This document shows positions 44,404 through 53,279 of a stretch of 64,000 nt of DNA, piece by piece; position 1 is the first letter of the stretch; every line of letters starts with the position of its first letter. The translations under genes were made by a program, and so were the position numbers. The stretch comes from Pseudomonadota bacterium. GTDB taxonomy: Bacteria > Pseudomonadota > Gammaproteobacteria > Steroidobacterales > Steroidobacteraceae. The notes under the pieces are model-generated. The model did not search any database. It saw nothing but the letters and a program-made list of their open reading frames with translations, and was not told where the DNA came from. The stretch covers positions 244,001 to 308,000 of the forward strand of contig JADJOO010000001.1 of assembly GCA_016713725.1 (NCBI GenBank), given 5' to 3'.

Positions 44404-45061
44404 TGGGCCGCAGGGTCTGCACGCCGGCGTCCGTGCCGATCACGAGCACGTCTGCGCCGCGCTGCGCGAACAGGCCGTTGGTGACCACGCCGGGAATCTG
44501 GTTGATCGCGCGCTCGAGGCCGACCGGGTCGACGATGTCGAGACCGCGGACGTCGAGGATGTCGCACCCGTTGTCAGTCACCGTGCCCTGGCGCCAGACC
44601 GGCTGGCCGCCGAGTCGAACCAGTTCCCGCGCGACGTAAGCGCGCGCCATCGGGATGACTTCGACTGGTAAAGGAAACTTTCCCAGGCGCTCCACCAGCT
44701 TCGCTTCGTCCACGATGCAGACGAAGGTGCGTGCAGCCGCCGCGACGATTTTCTCGCGGGTGAGAGCGGCGCCGCCGCCCTTGATCAGGTGCATGCCGCG
44801 GGTCGCCTCGTCGGCGCCGTCGACGTAGACCTCGAGGCCCGCGACCGAATTCAGGTCGAGCACCGGGATGCCGTGGCCCGCGAGTCGGCGTGAGCTCGCC
44901 TCGGAACTGGAGACCGCGCCTGCGATGCGGCTCGGCATGCCGGCCAGCGCGTCGATGAAGAAGTTCACGGTGGAACCGGTGCCGACGCCGATGACGGTTC
45001 CCGGCTGGATGTAGGCGAGCGCGGCTGCCGCAGCTCGCTGCTTCTTCTGGTCCTGGCTCAT
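44393..45061 (-). CDS. rpiA: Ribose-5-phosphate isomerase A
   Basis: RpiA interconverts ribose-5-phosphate and ribulose-5-phosphate. The 222-residue protein has IGVGTGSTVNFFIDAL, YVDGADEATRGMHLIKGGG and EKIVAAAARTFVCIVDEAK with the catalytic acid. It overlaps glcD, so glcDEF may be read from the rpiA promoter. Confidence 0.96.
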   Translation of the reverse strand: MSQDQKKQRAAAAALAYIQPGTVIGVGTGSTVNFFIDALAGMPSRIAGAVSSSEASSRRLAGHGIPVLDLNSVAGLEVYVDGADEATRGMHLIKGGGAALTREKIVAAAARTFVCIVDEAKLVERLGKFPLPVEVIPMARAYVARELVRLGGQPVWRQGTVTDNGCDILDVRGLDIVDPVGLERAINQIPGVVTNGLFAQRGADVLVIGTDAGVQTLRPSGR

Positions 45062-45095
45062 CGTCGTCCTGCTTTCCTGGCCCCTGAAACAACTG

Positions 45096-45116
45096 TGCCC
45101 GCTTTCGCGGGCACAG
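45096..45116 (-). terminator. Hairpin between the lysine-rich peptide gene and rpiA
   Basis: CTGTGCCCGCGAAAGCGGGCACAG on the minus strand, a strong stem followed by TTGTTTC. It probably ends the transcript of the small lysine-rich gene; the U-tract is weak. Confidence 0.55.
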
Positions 45117-45179
45117 TCGTCGTTTCGGATTCGGCGGCGTCTATCTTTCGAAGGCGCGCCGCCTCATCTTCAAGCGACC

Positions 45180-45248
45180 TTACTTCTTCTTCGCGGCCTT
45201 TTTCTTGGTGGCCTTCTTCTTGGTCGCCTTCTTTGCCTTAGCTGCCAT
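45180..45248 (-). CDS. Lysine-rich 22-residue peptide
   Basis: A very small frame, MAAKAKKATKKKATKKKAAK followed by two more Lys, with GGAG nine bases before the ATG and a hairpin after the stop. It resembles the (K/A)-rich tails of histone H1-like proteins of bacteria. The clear ribosome-binding site and own terminator support a real gene; it might bind nucleic acid, but that is inference. Confidence 0.6.
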   Translation of the reverse strand: MAAKAKKATKKKATKKKAAKKK

Positions 45249-45321
45249 GATCAATTCTCCATGTCGGGTTAGTCCCGGGCCGAGTATTTACAGAATTAAA
45301 AAAAGAAATGCAATAGTCACG

Positions 45322-45870
45322 TCACGATTTCTTTGAGCGCGTTCTCAGGCCGGCGGCCGACTTCGTCGCTCGCGTCGAGGTGACGGCAGGCCGCAACGCG
45401 ACGATGCAACGCCACTCTTCGGCAGTGAGCGGCGTCACCGAAAGACGATTGCCGCGTTTCAGGATCAACATCTCGCGCAACGCGCCCGCTGCGTGCTCGC
45501 GCAGTTCCGGCAGCGTAATTACAGGCTCAAATCGCTTTTCGAGCTGCACGTCGACGCTGAACCAGCGCGGCGCTTCACGCGTGCTGCCGGCATCGTGGTA
45601 CTCGCTCTTCGCATCGAACTGCGTCGGGTCGGGATACGCCTCGCGCACGACCTTCACGACGCCCGCGACGCCCGGAACCTCGCAGCTCGAGTGATAAAAA
45701 AAAGCGCGGTCACCTTTCCGGAAATCGTCCCGAAGCATGTTCCGCGCCTGGTAGTTGCGCACGCCTTCCCACCCCGTCGTGCGTCGTGGGGCGTTCGCAA
45801 GGGCATCGATTCCGAACACGTCGGGTTCCGATTTCAGCAGCCAGTAGTGCATGCGATTCTGGTTCTTCAT
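45322..45870 (-). CDS. EVE domain protein
   Basis: A 182-residue EVE (PUA-like) domain protein related to thymocyte nuclear protein 1: MHYWLLKSEPDVFGIDAL, GWEGVRNYQARNMLRDDFRK, RAFFYHSSCEVPGVAGVV. EVE domains bind modified bases in DNA or RNA. A basic C-terminal tail of about 25 residues (STRATKSAAGLRTRSKKS) is extra. The start at 45870 overlaps the fau stop by four bases. Confidence 0.9.
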   Translation of the reverse strand: MKNQNRMHYWLLKSEPDVFGIDALANAPRRTTGWEGVRNYQARNMLRDDFRKGDRAFFYHSSCEVPGVAGVVKVVREAYPDPTQFDAKSEYHDAGSTREAPRWFSVDVQLEKRFEPVITLPELREHAAGALREMLILKRGNRLSVTPLTAEEWRCIVALRPAVTSTRATKSAAGLRTRSKKS

Positions 45871-46469
45871 GTTGTGTGAGGAGGGAAGCGGAGGACGCCG
45901 CGCTCGGTGACGACGAGGTCGAGAGCGACGTCCCAGGGCGCTGGTTCGAGTCGATCGACCTGCTGCATCGAGTACGCGATGCCAATCAGGCGCGGACGGT
46001 GGAACGGTTGCGTGCGGTCGAGCCGCGGACGCAGCGCGCGGTCGTAGAAGCCCGCGCCCATGCCGAGGCGATGGCCGTGCGGGTCGAAACCGACGAGCGG
46101 AACGAGGATCGAGTCGAGGTGGCGAACCGGGACGCGTCCGCGTGAACCGTGCAGCGGTTCGGCGATACCGAACATGTTCCCACGCACCGCTGCGCCGGCC
46201 TCGAGCGGGACGAAGGCCATCCGGCTGTCGCGACGACTGACGATGTGCGGCACGTAAATGCGGACTCCGCGCTGCCATGCGGTGCCGAAACAGGGGCGCA
46301 GGTCGACTTCGCCCGGCATGCTGAGGAACGCGGCGACACGCCGGCCGCGCTGCCAGACGCCGAGCCGACGCAGCGAAGCGTGGATCGCCCGGTCGTAGAC
46401 GCGGCGTTCGGCGTCAGGAATCGCGCGCCGCCCCGCGCGCAGCTGCCGGCGCAGCTCGCGGAGGGTCAT
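45867..46469 (-). CDS. fau: 5-formyltetrahydrofolate cyclo-ligase
   Basis: Fau (YgfA) converts 5-formyl-THF to 5,10-methenyl-THF. The 200-residue protein has the ATP-site segments RRQLRAGRRAIPDAERR and GFDPHGHRLGMGAGFYDRAL. It follows the 6S RNA gene, as in E. coli and many other gammaproteobacteria. Confidence 0.94.
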   Translation of the reverse strand: MTLRELRRQLRAGRRAIPDAERRVYDRAIHASLRRLGVWQRGRRVAAFLSMPGEVDLRPCFGTAWQRGVRIYVPHIVSRRDSRMAFVPLEAGAAVRGNMFGIAEPLHGSRGRVPVRHLDSILVPLVGFDPHGHRLGMGAGFYDRALRPRLDRTQPFHRPRLIGIAYSMQQVDRLEPAPWDVALDLVVTERGVLRFPPHTT

Positions 46470-46539
46470 TGTCGAAGTGGAAGGGAGAGGCGCCACCCGC
46501 CTGTGCCGTCACAGACCATTGCTCTCGACAAGAGCAATA

Positions 46540-46712
46540 TTTGGGGAGGGCCGCGGCACTTAAGGCTTCCCGCTCGAGGCGGACTTGCACAATGTTGCCG
46601 ACTGACCGTTCCCCGGGGTATTTACATTAAGGTCGAGAGGTAACCCGGCCCGTGTCGAACACCGCAGGCGGCGCCAAATCGTCAAAGGTTCGGACTGCTG
46701 CGAACCCTCAGA
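46540..46712 (-). ncRNA. ssrS: 6S RNA
   Basis: It occupies the space between zapA and fau, the classic ssrS location. On the minus strand the segment starts CTCTGAGGGTTCGCAGCAGTC and near the 3' side has CGAGCGGGAAGCCTTAAG, matching the conserved 3' portion of gammaproteobacterial 6S RNA; GAGGG and CCCTC can close the terminal stem. The ends are approximate. Just downstream is a perfect hairpin ATTGCTCT/AGAGCAAT (46518-46538). 6S RNA mimics an open promoter and sequesters the sigma-70 holoenzyme. Confidence 0.85.
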
Positions 46713-47025
46713 GTTCAAGCTGCTGGCCTTTCGCGAGCGCGGTCTCCACTCGCTCGCGCAGGGACTTCAGGCGCGCGCCGAGATCGCCCTCGACGACCGT
46801 GCCGTGCTTGCGAACCTTGATCAGTTCGTTGGCCAGGTTGAGCGCGGCGATGACCGCGATGCGGTCGAGGCCGACGACCTTCCCGGAATCGCGGATCTCG
46901 CGCATCTTGCCGTCGAGATACTCCGCGGAGTCGAGCAGGTCGGAGCGTTCTTCGGCAGGGCAGGCCACCTGGTACTCGCGATCGAGCAGGCGGACGCTGA
47001 CGCGGGAAACGCGGTCTTCACTCAT
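46708..47025 (-). CDS. zapA: Cell division protein ZapA
   Basis: A 105-residue ZapA that stabilises FtsZ filaments: VSRVSVRLLDREYQVACPAE then LDGKMREIRDSGKVVGLDRI and the C-terminal coiled coil. Its ATG overlaps the stop of the preceding small coiled-coil gene by one base. Confidence 0.93.
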   Translation of the reverse strand: MSEDRVSRVSVRLLDREYQVACPAEERSDLLDSAEYLDGKMREIRDSGKVVGLDRIAVIAALNLANELIKVRKHGTVVEGDLGARLKSLRERVETALAKGQQLEL

Positions 47026-47255
47026 CAACCCTGCTCCATCGCCTTGAGGCGGCCGATCATGGCCTCGACCCGGGCGCGCACCTGCTCGTTCTTCTGCAGG
47101 AGGTTGGCGCGCTCGCTGATCAGGGTGTCCTGGCGCTGACGCAGGGCACGGTTTTCTTCCTTGAGCTGGTTGACCGTAGCCACCAGCTCGTCGAGGCGGC
47201 GTTCGATGCGTCGGAGTTCGACGTCGACGGCGGATCGGGCAGCGGGTTCGTTCAT
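47025..47255 (-). CDS. TIGR02449 (ZapB-like) small coiled-coil protein
   Basis: A 76-residue protein that is almost wholly coiled coil (LRRIERRLDELVATVNQLKE, then RALRQRQDTLISERANLLQK). This TIGR02449 family regularly precedes zapA in Xanthomonadales and Pseudomonadales and is thought to help in division; the exact role is unproven. It is divergent from ygfB. Confidence 0.85.
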   Translation of the reverse strand: MNEPAARSAVDVELRRIERRLDELVATVNQLKEENRALRQRQDTLISERANLLQKNEQVRARVEAMIGRLKAMEQG

Positions 47256-47346
47256 GGAATTCACTATAGTTGGCGCACCCCGGGGAATCAATTTGAACCG
47301 GACTGCCCGGGGCCGGCGGTGGCGTGCGAATGGTACGATACGCGCA

Positions 47347-47919
47347 ATGTCGGCACCGATTGCTTTCGACGATGTCGCGCAGGCCTTGACGGTCGGCGGT
47401 TCCACTGTCCACGCTGCCGAGGCGCACGGCTGTCTGTGCGGCGCCCTGTGCGCACGGCGCAGCTACCTGCCCGCGGAATGGCTCGAAGAGTTGCTGCCCG
47501 ATGGCCCGGAGCCCGGCCCGACGGTCTCGGTCACGACGGCCGGTCCCCTGAAGTCGCTCTTCGACCAGAGTCGCGCGGTGCTGGAGGCGCGAGAGATGGA
47601 ATTTGAGCCGCTGCTGCCTCCAGACGAAGCCGTGCTCGACGAGCGCGTGGAGGCGCTCGGCGCCTGGGCGCAGGGGTTCCTTTACGGCTTCGGCGCGGCC
47701 GGGCCCTTCAAGCCTGGGTCGCTGTCCTCGGCAGTCGCCGAGGTCCTCACGGATTTCGCCGAAGTCGCGCGCGCCGGCGCCGTCGGCTCCGAAAGTGTCG
47801 AAGTCGAAGAGGGGGCGCTTGCCGAACTGGTCGAGTTCGTCCGCGTCGGCGTGCAGCTCGTCTATGACGAACTTGCCGACCTGCGTGCTGCCCAGACGAC
47901 CTCAACGGCACGCCACTGA
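47347..47919 (+). CDS. ygfB: UPF0149 family protein YgfB
   Basis: A 190-residue YgfB/YecA-type helical protein: AEAHGCLCGALCAR at the start and ALGAWAQGFLYGFGAAG in the middle. Function is not well defined; in Pseudomonas a homologue affects antibiotic response genes. It heads the ygfB-pepP-ubiH-ubiI unit. Confidence 0.92.
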   Translation: MSAPIAFDDVAQALTVGGSTVHAAEAHGCLCGALCARRSYLPAEWLEELLPDGPEPGPTVSVTTAGPLKSLFDQSRAVLEAREMEFEPLLPPDEAVLDERVEALGAWAQGFLYGFGAAGPFKPGSLSSAVAEVLTDFAEVARAGAVGSESVEVEEGALAELVEFVRVGVQLVYDELADLRAAQTTSTARH

Positions 47920-47960
47920 TCCCGAACCGTTCGTCTTCCCGAAGAGAATCCCGATCTCCC

Positions 47961-49277
47961 ATGACCCTGCGCAAAGACGAATACGCGCGCCGCCGCAAGC
48001 AGCTCATGAAACTCATGGGCAAGGGCGCCATCGCCATCATCCCTGCGGCGCCCGAGCGCCAGCGCAACAGCGACGTCCATTACCACTATCGGCCGGACAG
48101 CGATTTCCACTACCTCACGGGCTTCAACGAGCCTGAGGCGGTGGCGGTGCTGATTCCCGGTCGCGAGCAGGCCGAATACATCCTGTTCGTGCGCGACCGT
48201 GATCCCACCCGCGAAACCTGGGACGGTCGTCGCGCCGGTCCCGACGGAGCGGTGCGGGATTACGGCGCCGACGATGCTTTCCCCGTCGGCGACGTCGACG
48301 ACATCCTTCCCGGCCTGCTCGAGAGCTGCGAGCGCGTCTACTACTCAATGGGCGTGAACCTCGATTTCGACCAGCGCGTGATCGGCTGGGTGAACACCCT
48401 GCGTGGCCAGACCAAGCTCGGCATCCACAGCCCGCAGGAATTCGTCGCGCTCGAGCACCCGCTGCACGACATGCGGCTCTACAAGAGCCGCGCCGAGGCA
48501 GCGGTCATGAAGCGTTCGGCGCAGATCGCAGTGGGCGCGCACGTGCGGGCGATGCGGACCACACGGCCCGGCGTCACCGAATACGAGGTGATGGCCGAGT
48601 TGCTGCACGAGTTCCACCGGCACCAGGCTGACATCTCGTATCACCCGATCGTCGGCGGCGGCGCGAACGGCTGCATCCTGCATTACCACGAGAACGCCGA
48701 CACGCTGCGCGACGGCGACCTGCTGCTGATCGACGCGGGCTGTGAATACGGCCTGTACGCGTCGGACATCACGCGCACCTTCCCGGTCAACGGCCGCTTC
48801 TCGCCCGCGCAGAAGGCGATCTACGACGTCGTGCTCGAGGCGCAGGAGGCCGCATTTGCCTGCATCAAGCCGGGCAATCACTGGAACGCACCGCACGACG
48901 CGGCGGTGCGGTCGATCACGCAGGGCCTGGTCAAGCTCGGCCTGCTCAAGGGGCGCGTACCCTCGCTGATCAAGGAAGAGGCCTACCGCAAGTTCTACAT
49001 GCACCGCACGGGTCACTGGCTCGGCATGGACGTGCACGACGTCGGCGAATACAAAGTCGGCGCCGAATGGCGCGTCTTCGAGCCGGGCATGGCGCTGACG
49101 GTCGAACCGGGCATCTACATCCCCGCCGGCACCAGAGGCGTGCCCCGGCGCTGGTGGAACATCGGCGTGCGGATCGAGGACGACGTGCTCGTTACGGCTA
49201 CCGGCTACGAACTGCTGACGTCGGGTCTGCCGCGCACCACGGCTGAAATCGAGCGCGTGATGGCGTCGGCCGCCTGA
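47961..49277 (+). CDS. pepP: Xaa-Pro aminopeptidase
   Basis: PepP removes an N-terminal residue preceding proline. The 438-residue protein contains the creatinase N-domain and the pita-bread metal site: DAGCEYGLYASDITRTFPV (two Asp), MHRTGHWLGMDVHDVG (His), GMALTVEPGIY (Glu) and IGVRIEDDVLVT (Glu). Confidence 0.96.
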   Translation: MTLRKDEYARRRKQLMKLMGKGAIAIIPAAPERQRNSDVHYHYRPDSDFHYLTGFNEPEAVAVLIPGREQAEYILFVRDRDPTRETWDGRRAGPDGAVRDYGADDAFPVGDVDDILPGLLESCERVYYSMGVNLDFDQRVIGWVNTLRGQTKLGIHSPQEFVALEHPLHDMRLYKSRAEAAVMKRSAQIAVGAHVRAMRTTRPGVTEYEVMAELLHEFHRHQADISYHPIVGGGANGCILHYHENADTLRDGDLLLIDAGCEYGLYASDITRTFPVNGRFSPAQKAIYDVVLEAQEAAFACIKPGNHWNAPHDAAVRSITQGLVKLGLLKGRVPSLIKEEAYRKFYMHRTGHWLGMDVHDVGEYKVGAEWRVFEPGMALTVEPGIYIPAGTRGVPRRWWNIGVRIEDDVLVTATGYELLTSGLPRTTAEIERVMASAA

Positions 49278-49284
49278 CCGGGGA

Positions 49285-50298
49285 ATGCCGTTGAGCACGA
49301 CGCCTGCCGAATACGACCTCGCCATCGTCGGTGGCGGATTGGTCGGTGCCTCGCTGGCCTTGTCGCTCGCGCCGCTTGGGCTCCGCATCGCCCTGGTCGA
49401 AGCCGTGTCGCCCGTGCAGGGCGAGCAGCACCCGAGTTTCGACGAACGCACGACGGCGCTCGCCAATGGCACCGTCCGTGCCTTCAGGACATTGGGCGTC
49501 TGGGCCGGCATGGAGCGCGAGGCCGCACCCATCCGCAAGATTCACGTTTCCGACCAGGGCCGATTCGGCAGCGCGCGCATCGACGCGGCCGAGCAGGGGC
49601 TCGAGGCCCTGGGCTACGTCGTGCCGAACCGCGCGATCGGCGCGGCGCTGTGGCACGGCCTGTCACGTGCGCCCTCGGTCGAGGTGATCGCGCCAGCCAG
49701 GGTGACGGGCAGCGAACCGGAGGTCGAGAGCCGTGTCGTTCATTACGAGGTGGCGGGTGAGGCGCACTCGCTCCGCGCCAGGCTGGTCGTGGCCGCCGAC
49801 GGGATTCGCTCGCTGGTCCGCGACCACTTCCGGCTCGGACGCTTCCTGCGCATCGGTCAGCGCGCTTCGTACAACCTGATGCTTTCGCGGGCCGACCGCC
49901 ACGTCGCGCAACGACTCGCCGTCGTCGGCAATGCCGCGCAGGGCCTGCATCCCATCGCAGGGCAGGGTTTCAACCTGGGATTGCGCGACGCGATGAGCCT
50001 CGCCGAAGTCATCGCCGACCGGCGCGTGGCCGGCACGATGGATCCGGGCGATGCGAACCTGCTGCAGGACTATGCCGACTGGCGCGAGAGCGATCGCCGC
50101 CGCATCGTCGCCTTCACCGATGGTCTCGTGCGCCTCTTCGCGACGCCGTTGGGCGTGCTGCGGAGCCTGCGCAGTCTCGGCATCCTGGCCTTCGACGTGC
50201 TGCCGCCCGCCAAGTCCGCGCTCGCGCGATTGAGCGTGGGGGCGTCTGAGCGCGTGCCGCGGCTGGCCCGCGGCGTACCCCTCGCTGGAACCGGTTGA
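49285..50298 (+). CDS. ubiH: 2-octaprenyl-6-methoxyphenol hydroxylase UbiH, with an internal deletion
   Basis: FAD monooxygenase of ubiquinone synthesis. The FAD motifs are present: YDLAIVGGGLVGASLALSL, VVAADGIRSLVRDHF, and VVGNAAQGLHPIAGQGFNLG. Only 337 residues instead of about 400: between VRDHF and RLGRFLRIGQ roughly 70 residues normally found in the middle beta-sheet substrate domain are absent, in frame. The product is probably inactive unless the deletion is an assembly fault. Confidence 0.85.
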   Translation: MPLSTTPAEYDLAIVGGGLVGASLALSLAPLGLRIALVEAVSPVQGEQHPSFDERTTALANGTVRAFRTLGVWAGMEREAAPIRKIHVSDQGRFGSARIDAAEQGLEALGYVVPNRAIGAALWHGLSRAPSVEVIAPARVTGSEPEVESRVVHYEVAGEAHSLRARLVVAADGIRSLVRDHFRLGRFLRIGQRASYNLMLSRADRHVAQRLAVVGNAAQGLHPIAGQGFNLGLRDAMSLAEVIADRRVAGTMDPGDANLLQDYADWRESDRRRIVAFTDGLVRLFATPLGVLRSLRSLGILAFDVLPPAKSALARLSVGASERVPRLARGVPLAGTG

Positions 50299-50300
50299 GC

Positions 50301-51553
50301 ATGGCTACGGCGCGCCGGAAATTCGATTTCGACATCGTCATTGTCGGCAGCGGCATGGTCGGCACCTGCCTCGCCGCGCTCCTGGCGCGTGACGATGCGC
50401 TTTCCGGCTTGAAAGTCGCGTTGGTAGACCCGGCCGCCCGGCGCAAGCCGGACGAACGCGAAATGGACCTGCGCGTGTCGGCACTGTCACGAGCGTCCGA
50501 GCGAATCCTGACCGCGGCCCGCGCATGGGACGCCATTGCTCCGCATGCGTCGCCGTACAGCGACATGGTCGTCTGGGACGCGGCGAGCACGCCGGACCGC
50601 CCGGATGCGCTGAGGTTCTCTGCGGCTGAGACCGCGGAACCCAACCTCGGCCACATTGTCGAGAACCTGCGCGTGCAGTGGGCGCTGCACGAATCACCGC
50701 TGCTGCGCGGCGTGACCGAAGTCCGCAGCGCGCTCGCCGGCCTGGAGTTGGATGAAGGCTCTGCACGCGTGACGCTCGAGGATGGTCGGCGGCTCACGTG
50801 CCAGATCGTGATCGGCGCGGACGGCAGCCAGTCCGTCGCACGCCAGCTTGCCGGCATCGGCCGGTCGGGGTGGGCATACGACCAGACGGCGGTGGTCGCG
50901 CACCTGCACACCGAGAAGCCGCATCGCGAGACGGCCTGGCAACGCTTCCTGCCAAACGGTCCGCTCGCGTTCCTGCCGCTAAAGGACGGTCGCGTGTCGC
51001 TCGTGTGGAGCACGACTCCGGACGAAGCCGCGTCATTGCAGGCATCGAGCGAGTCGGACTTCAGCAAACGGGTCTCGATTGCCAGCGACCACGTGCTTGG
51101 CGAGGTGACGCTTGCGAGCGGCCGCGCGGGCTTCCCGCTTGCGCTCTGGCATGCGCGCGCCTATGTGCAGCCTCGACTCGTGCTGGTGGGAGATGCGGCC
51201 CACACCATCCATCCACTGGCAGGACAAGGCGTGAACCTCGGGTTCCTCGACTGCGCGAGCCTCGTGCAGGTGCTCGCCGAAGCGTCCGCCAAGGGCGAAG
51301 AGCTGCATGGCTTGCGCGTGCTGCGCCGCTATGAACGTTGGCGCCGGAGCGAGAACGCAGTCGTCATGGGTGTCTGTGACACGATCAACCGGCTCTTCAC
51401 CGAGAAGAGCGTGGCAATCGCGGGACTGCGGCGCTTCGGCATGTCGATGGTGACGAGCCAGCCGTACCTCCGCCGCACGCTGGTCGAGCGCGCTCTCGGC
51501 GTGGGCGGCGATGCGCCCCGCAACTCGCACGGCGGGCAGCTGCGACGAATTAA
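50301..51553 (+). CDS. ubiI: UbiI/UbiH-type FAD monooxygenase (frameshifted at the end)
   Basis: Second FAD hydroxylase of the ubiquinone pathway; position after ubiH points to ubiI (VisC). FDIVIVGSGMVGTCLAALL binds FAD, and VLVGDAAHTIHPLAGQGVNL is the conserved DG-type motif. One C is missing in the run at 51516-51519; restored, the protein ends GGDAPPQLARRAAATN at a TAA (51551-51553) with 417 residues. Without repair it reads through into the acyl-CoA dehydrogenase gene and appears as a 992-residue fusion. Confidence 0.87.
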
Positions 51554-51587
51554 CCCTGGCGGGCCATCCGGCCTGTGGAGCCTCGCG

Positions 51588-53273
51588 ATGCAGAATCAAG
51601 ACTGGCCGGATACGCTCTTCACGCAGTCGCCGCCAGGGCTCGGCAACCAGTTCGACGATGATCCGTTGCTGGGTTCGTGGATCAGGCGCACGCTGCCCGC
51701 GCCAATTGTTGCGGAGCTGCGCGGCGAGTTACGCGAGCTCGGCGCCCTCGCCGGCGGCGACCTGTACAGGTTGCAGCAGGCTGATCTCGCCAATGAACCG
51801 GTGCTCACGCAATGGGATCCCTGGGGCAAGCGCATCGATGAAGTCGTGGTGTCGCCGCTGTGGCGCGAGGCCGAGCGCCTTGCCGCCAGGCATGGCCTGG
51901 TCGCGACCGGGTACGAGCCGGCGATGGGTCGCCACGCTCGCATCGCGCAGTTCCTCAAGGTCTACCTGTTCCACCCGTCGACGGATGTGTACACCTGTCC
52001 GCTGGCAATGACGGATGGTGCGGCGCGCTGCCTGCTGGACTCCGGCAACCAAGAACTGATCGATCGCGCGTTACCGCATCTCATTTCGCGTGATCCCGCA
52101 TCGTTCTGGACCAGCGGCCAGTGGATGACCGAGACCACCGGCGGGTCCGACGTCGGCCGTTCCGAGACGCGGGCGGTGCCGGACGACGAGGGCGGCTGGC
52201 GCCTGTATGGCCGCAAATGGTTCACGTCGGCCGTCACGTCGCAGATTGCGCTCACGCTCGCTCGCCCCGAAGGCAATCCGCCGGGCGGCAAGGGCCTGGC
52301 GATGTTCTACGTCGAGATTCGCGACCTCGACGGCAAGCTGAACGGGATCCGTGTCGACCGGCTCAAGGACAAGCTCGGCACGCGCAAGGTGCCGACGGCC
52401 GAGTTGCTGCTCGATGGCACGCGCGCGGCCCTGGTCGGACCGGCGCTGAATGGCACCCGCTCGATCGAGCCGATGCTCGGCGTCACGCGAATGTGGAACA
52501 GCGTCTGCGCAGTCTCGTTCATGCGTCGTGGCCTGTCGTTGGCCCGGTCCTATGCCAGGGAGCGCAAGGCGTTTGGCCAGCCGCTCGAGCAGTTGCCGCT
52601 GCATGCCGACACGCTGGCAGGTCTCGAGGCCGAGACCTGGGGTGCCTTCCTGATGACGTTCCTGCTGGTCGAGCTGAACGGCCGGATCGAGCGCAACGAG
52701 ATCGACGACCAGCAGCGTGCCCTGCTGCGGCTCATGACTCCGCTGACCAAGCTGATCACCGGCAAGCAGGCCGTGGCAGTCGTCACCGAGGTGATCGAGA
52801 GTTTCGGCGGGGCGGGCTATGTCGAGAACACCGGCTTGCCGCAGTTGCTGCGCGACACGCACGTGCTGCCGATCTGGGAAGGCACCACCAACGTGCTGTC
52901 ACTCGATGCGCTGCTGCGCAGTGACCTCCATTCGGCACTGGCAGCACTGATGGCGCGGGCATCCGCGTGCCTGCGAACCGTTTCGGAGCCGCGCATGGTC
53001 GCCGCCACGCAACAGGCGCTCGGTGCGCTGGAACGCGTGGCGCTGGTGCTTGAAAGCGGGCAGGAGCCCGAAGTGCTGCAGGCTGGCGCACGGCGACTCG
53101 CGATGACGCTGGCACGGGCGCTGCAGCTGACATTGCTGTGCGAACACGCCCAGTGGATGATCGATCATGGCGGCGACCGTCGCGGTTACGCAGCCGCGAT
53201 GCGGTTTGCGCGTCAGCCGGTCGACCTGATGACGGAAGTGGACCCGGAAGCGGATCGGTTGCTGCTCGGCTGA
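51588..53273 (+). CDS. AidB-like acyl-CoA dehydrogenase family protein
   Basis: A 561-residue protein starting MQNQDWPDTLFTQSPPGLGN, with GGAG nine bases before ATG 51588. AidB features are present: TEVTGGSD-like TETTGGSDVGRSETRA, LYGRKWFTSAVTSQ, RKAFGQPLEQLPLHADTL, ESFGGAGYVENTGLPQLLRD and LPIWEGTTNVLS. E. coli AidB is an FAD, DNA-binding protein of the alkylation response; the substrate of this homologue is unknown. Independent gene, not fused to ubiI (see there). Confidence 0.88.
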   Translation: MQNQDWPDTLFTQSPPGLGNQFDDDPLLGSWIRRTLPAPIVAELRGELRELGALAGGDLYRLQQADLANEPVLTQWDPWGKRIDEVVVSPLWREAERLAARHGLVATGYEPAMGRHARIAQFLKVYLFHPSTDVYTCPLAMTDGAARCLLDSGNQELIDRALPHLISRDPASFWTSGQWMTETTGGSDVGRSETRAVPDDEGGWRLYGRKWFTSAVTSQIALTLARPEGNPPGGKGLAMFYVEIRDLDGKLNGIRVDRLKDKLGTRKVPTAELLLDGTRAALVGPALNGTRSIEPMLGVTRMWNSVCAVSFMRRGLSLARSYARERKAFGQPLEQLPLHADTLAGLEAETWGAFLMTFLLVELNGRIERNEIDDQQRALLRLMTPLTKLITGKQAVAVVTEVIESFGGAGYVENTGLPQLLRDTHVLPIWEGTTNVLSLDALLRSDLHSALAALMARASACLRTVSEPRMVAATQQALGALERVALVLESGQEPEVLQAGARRLAMTLARALQLTLLCEHAQWMIDHGGDRRGYAAAMRFARQPVDLMTEVDPEADRLLLG

Positions 53274-53279
53274 CGCATA

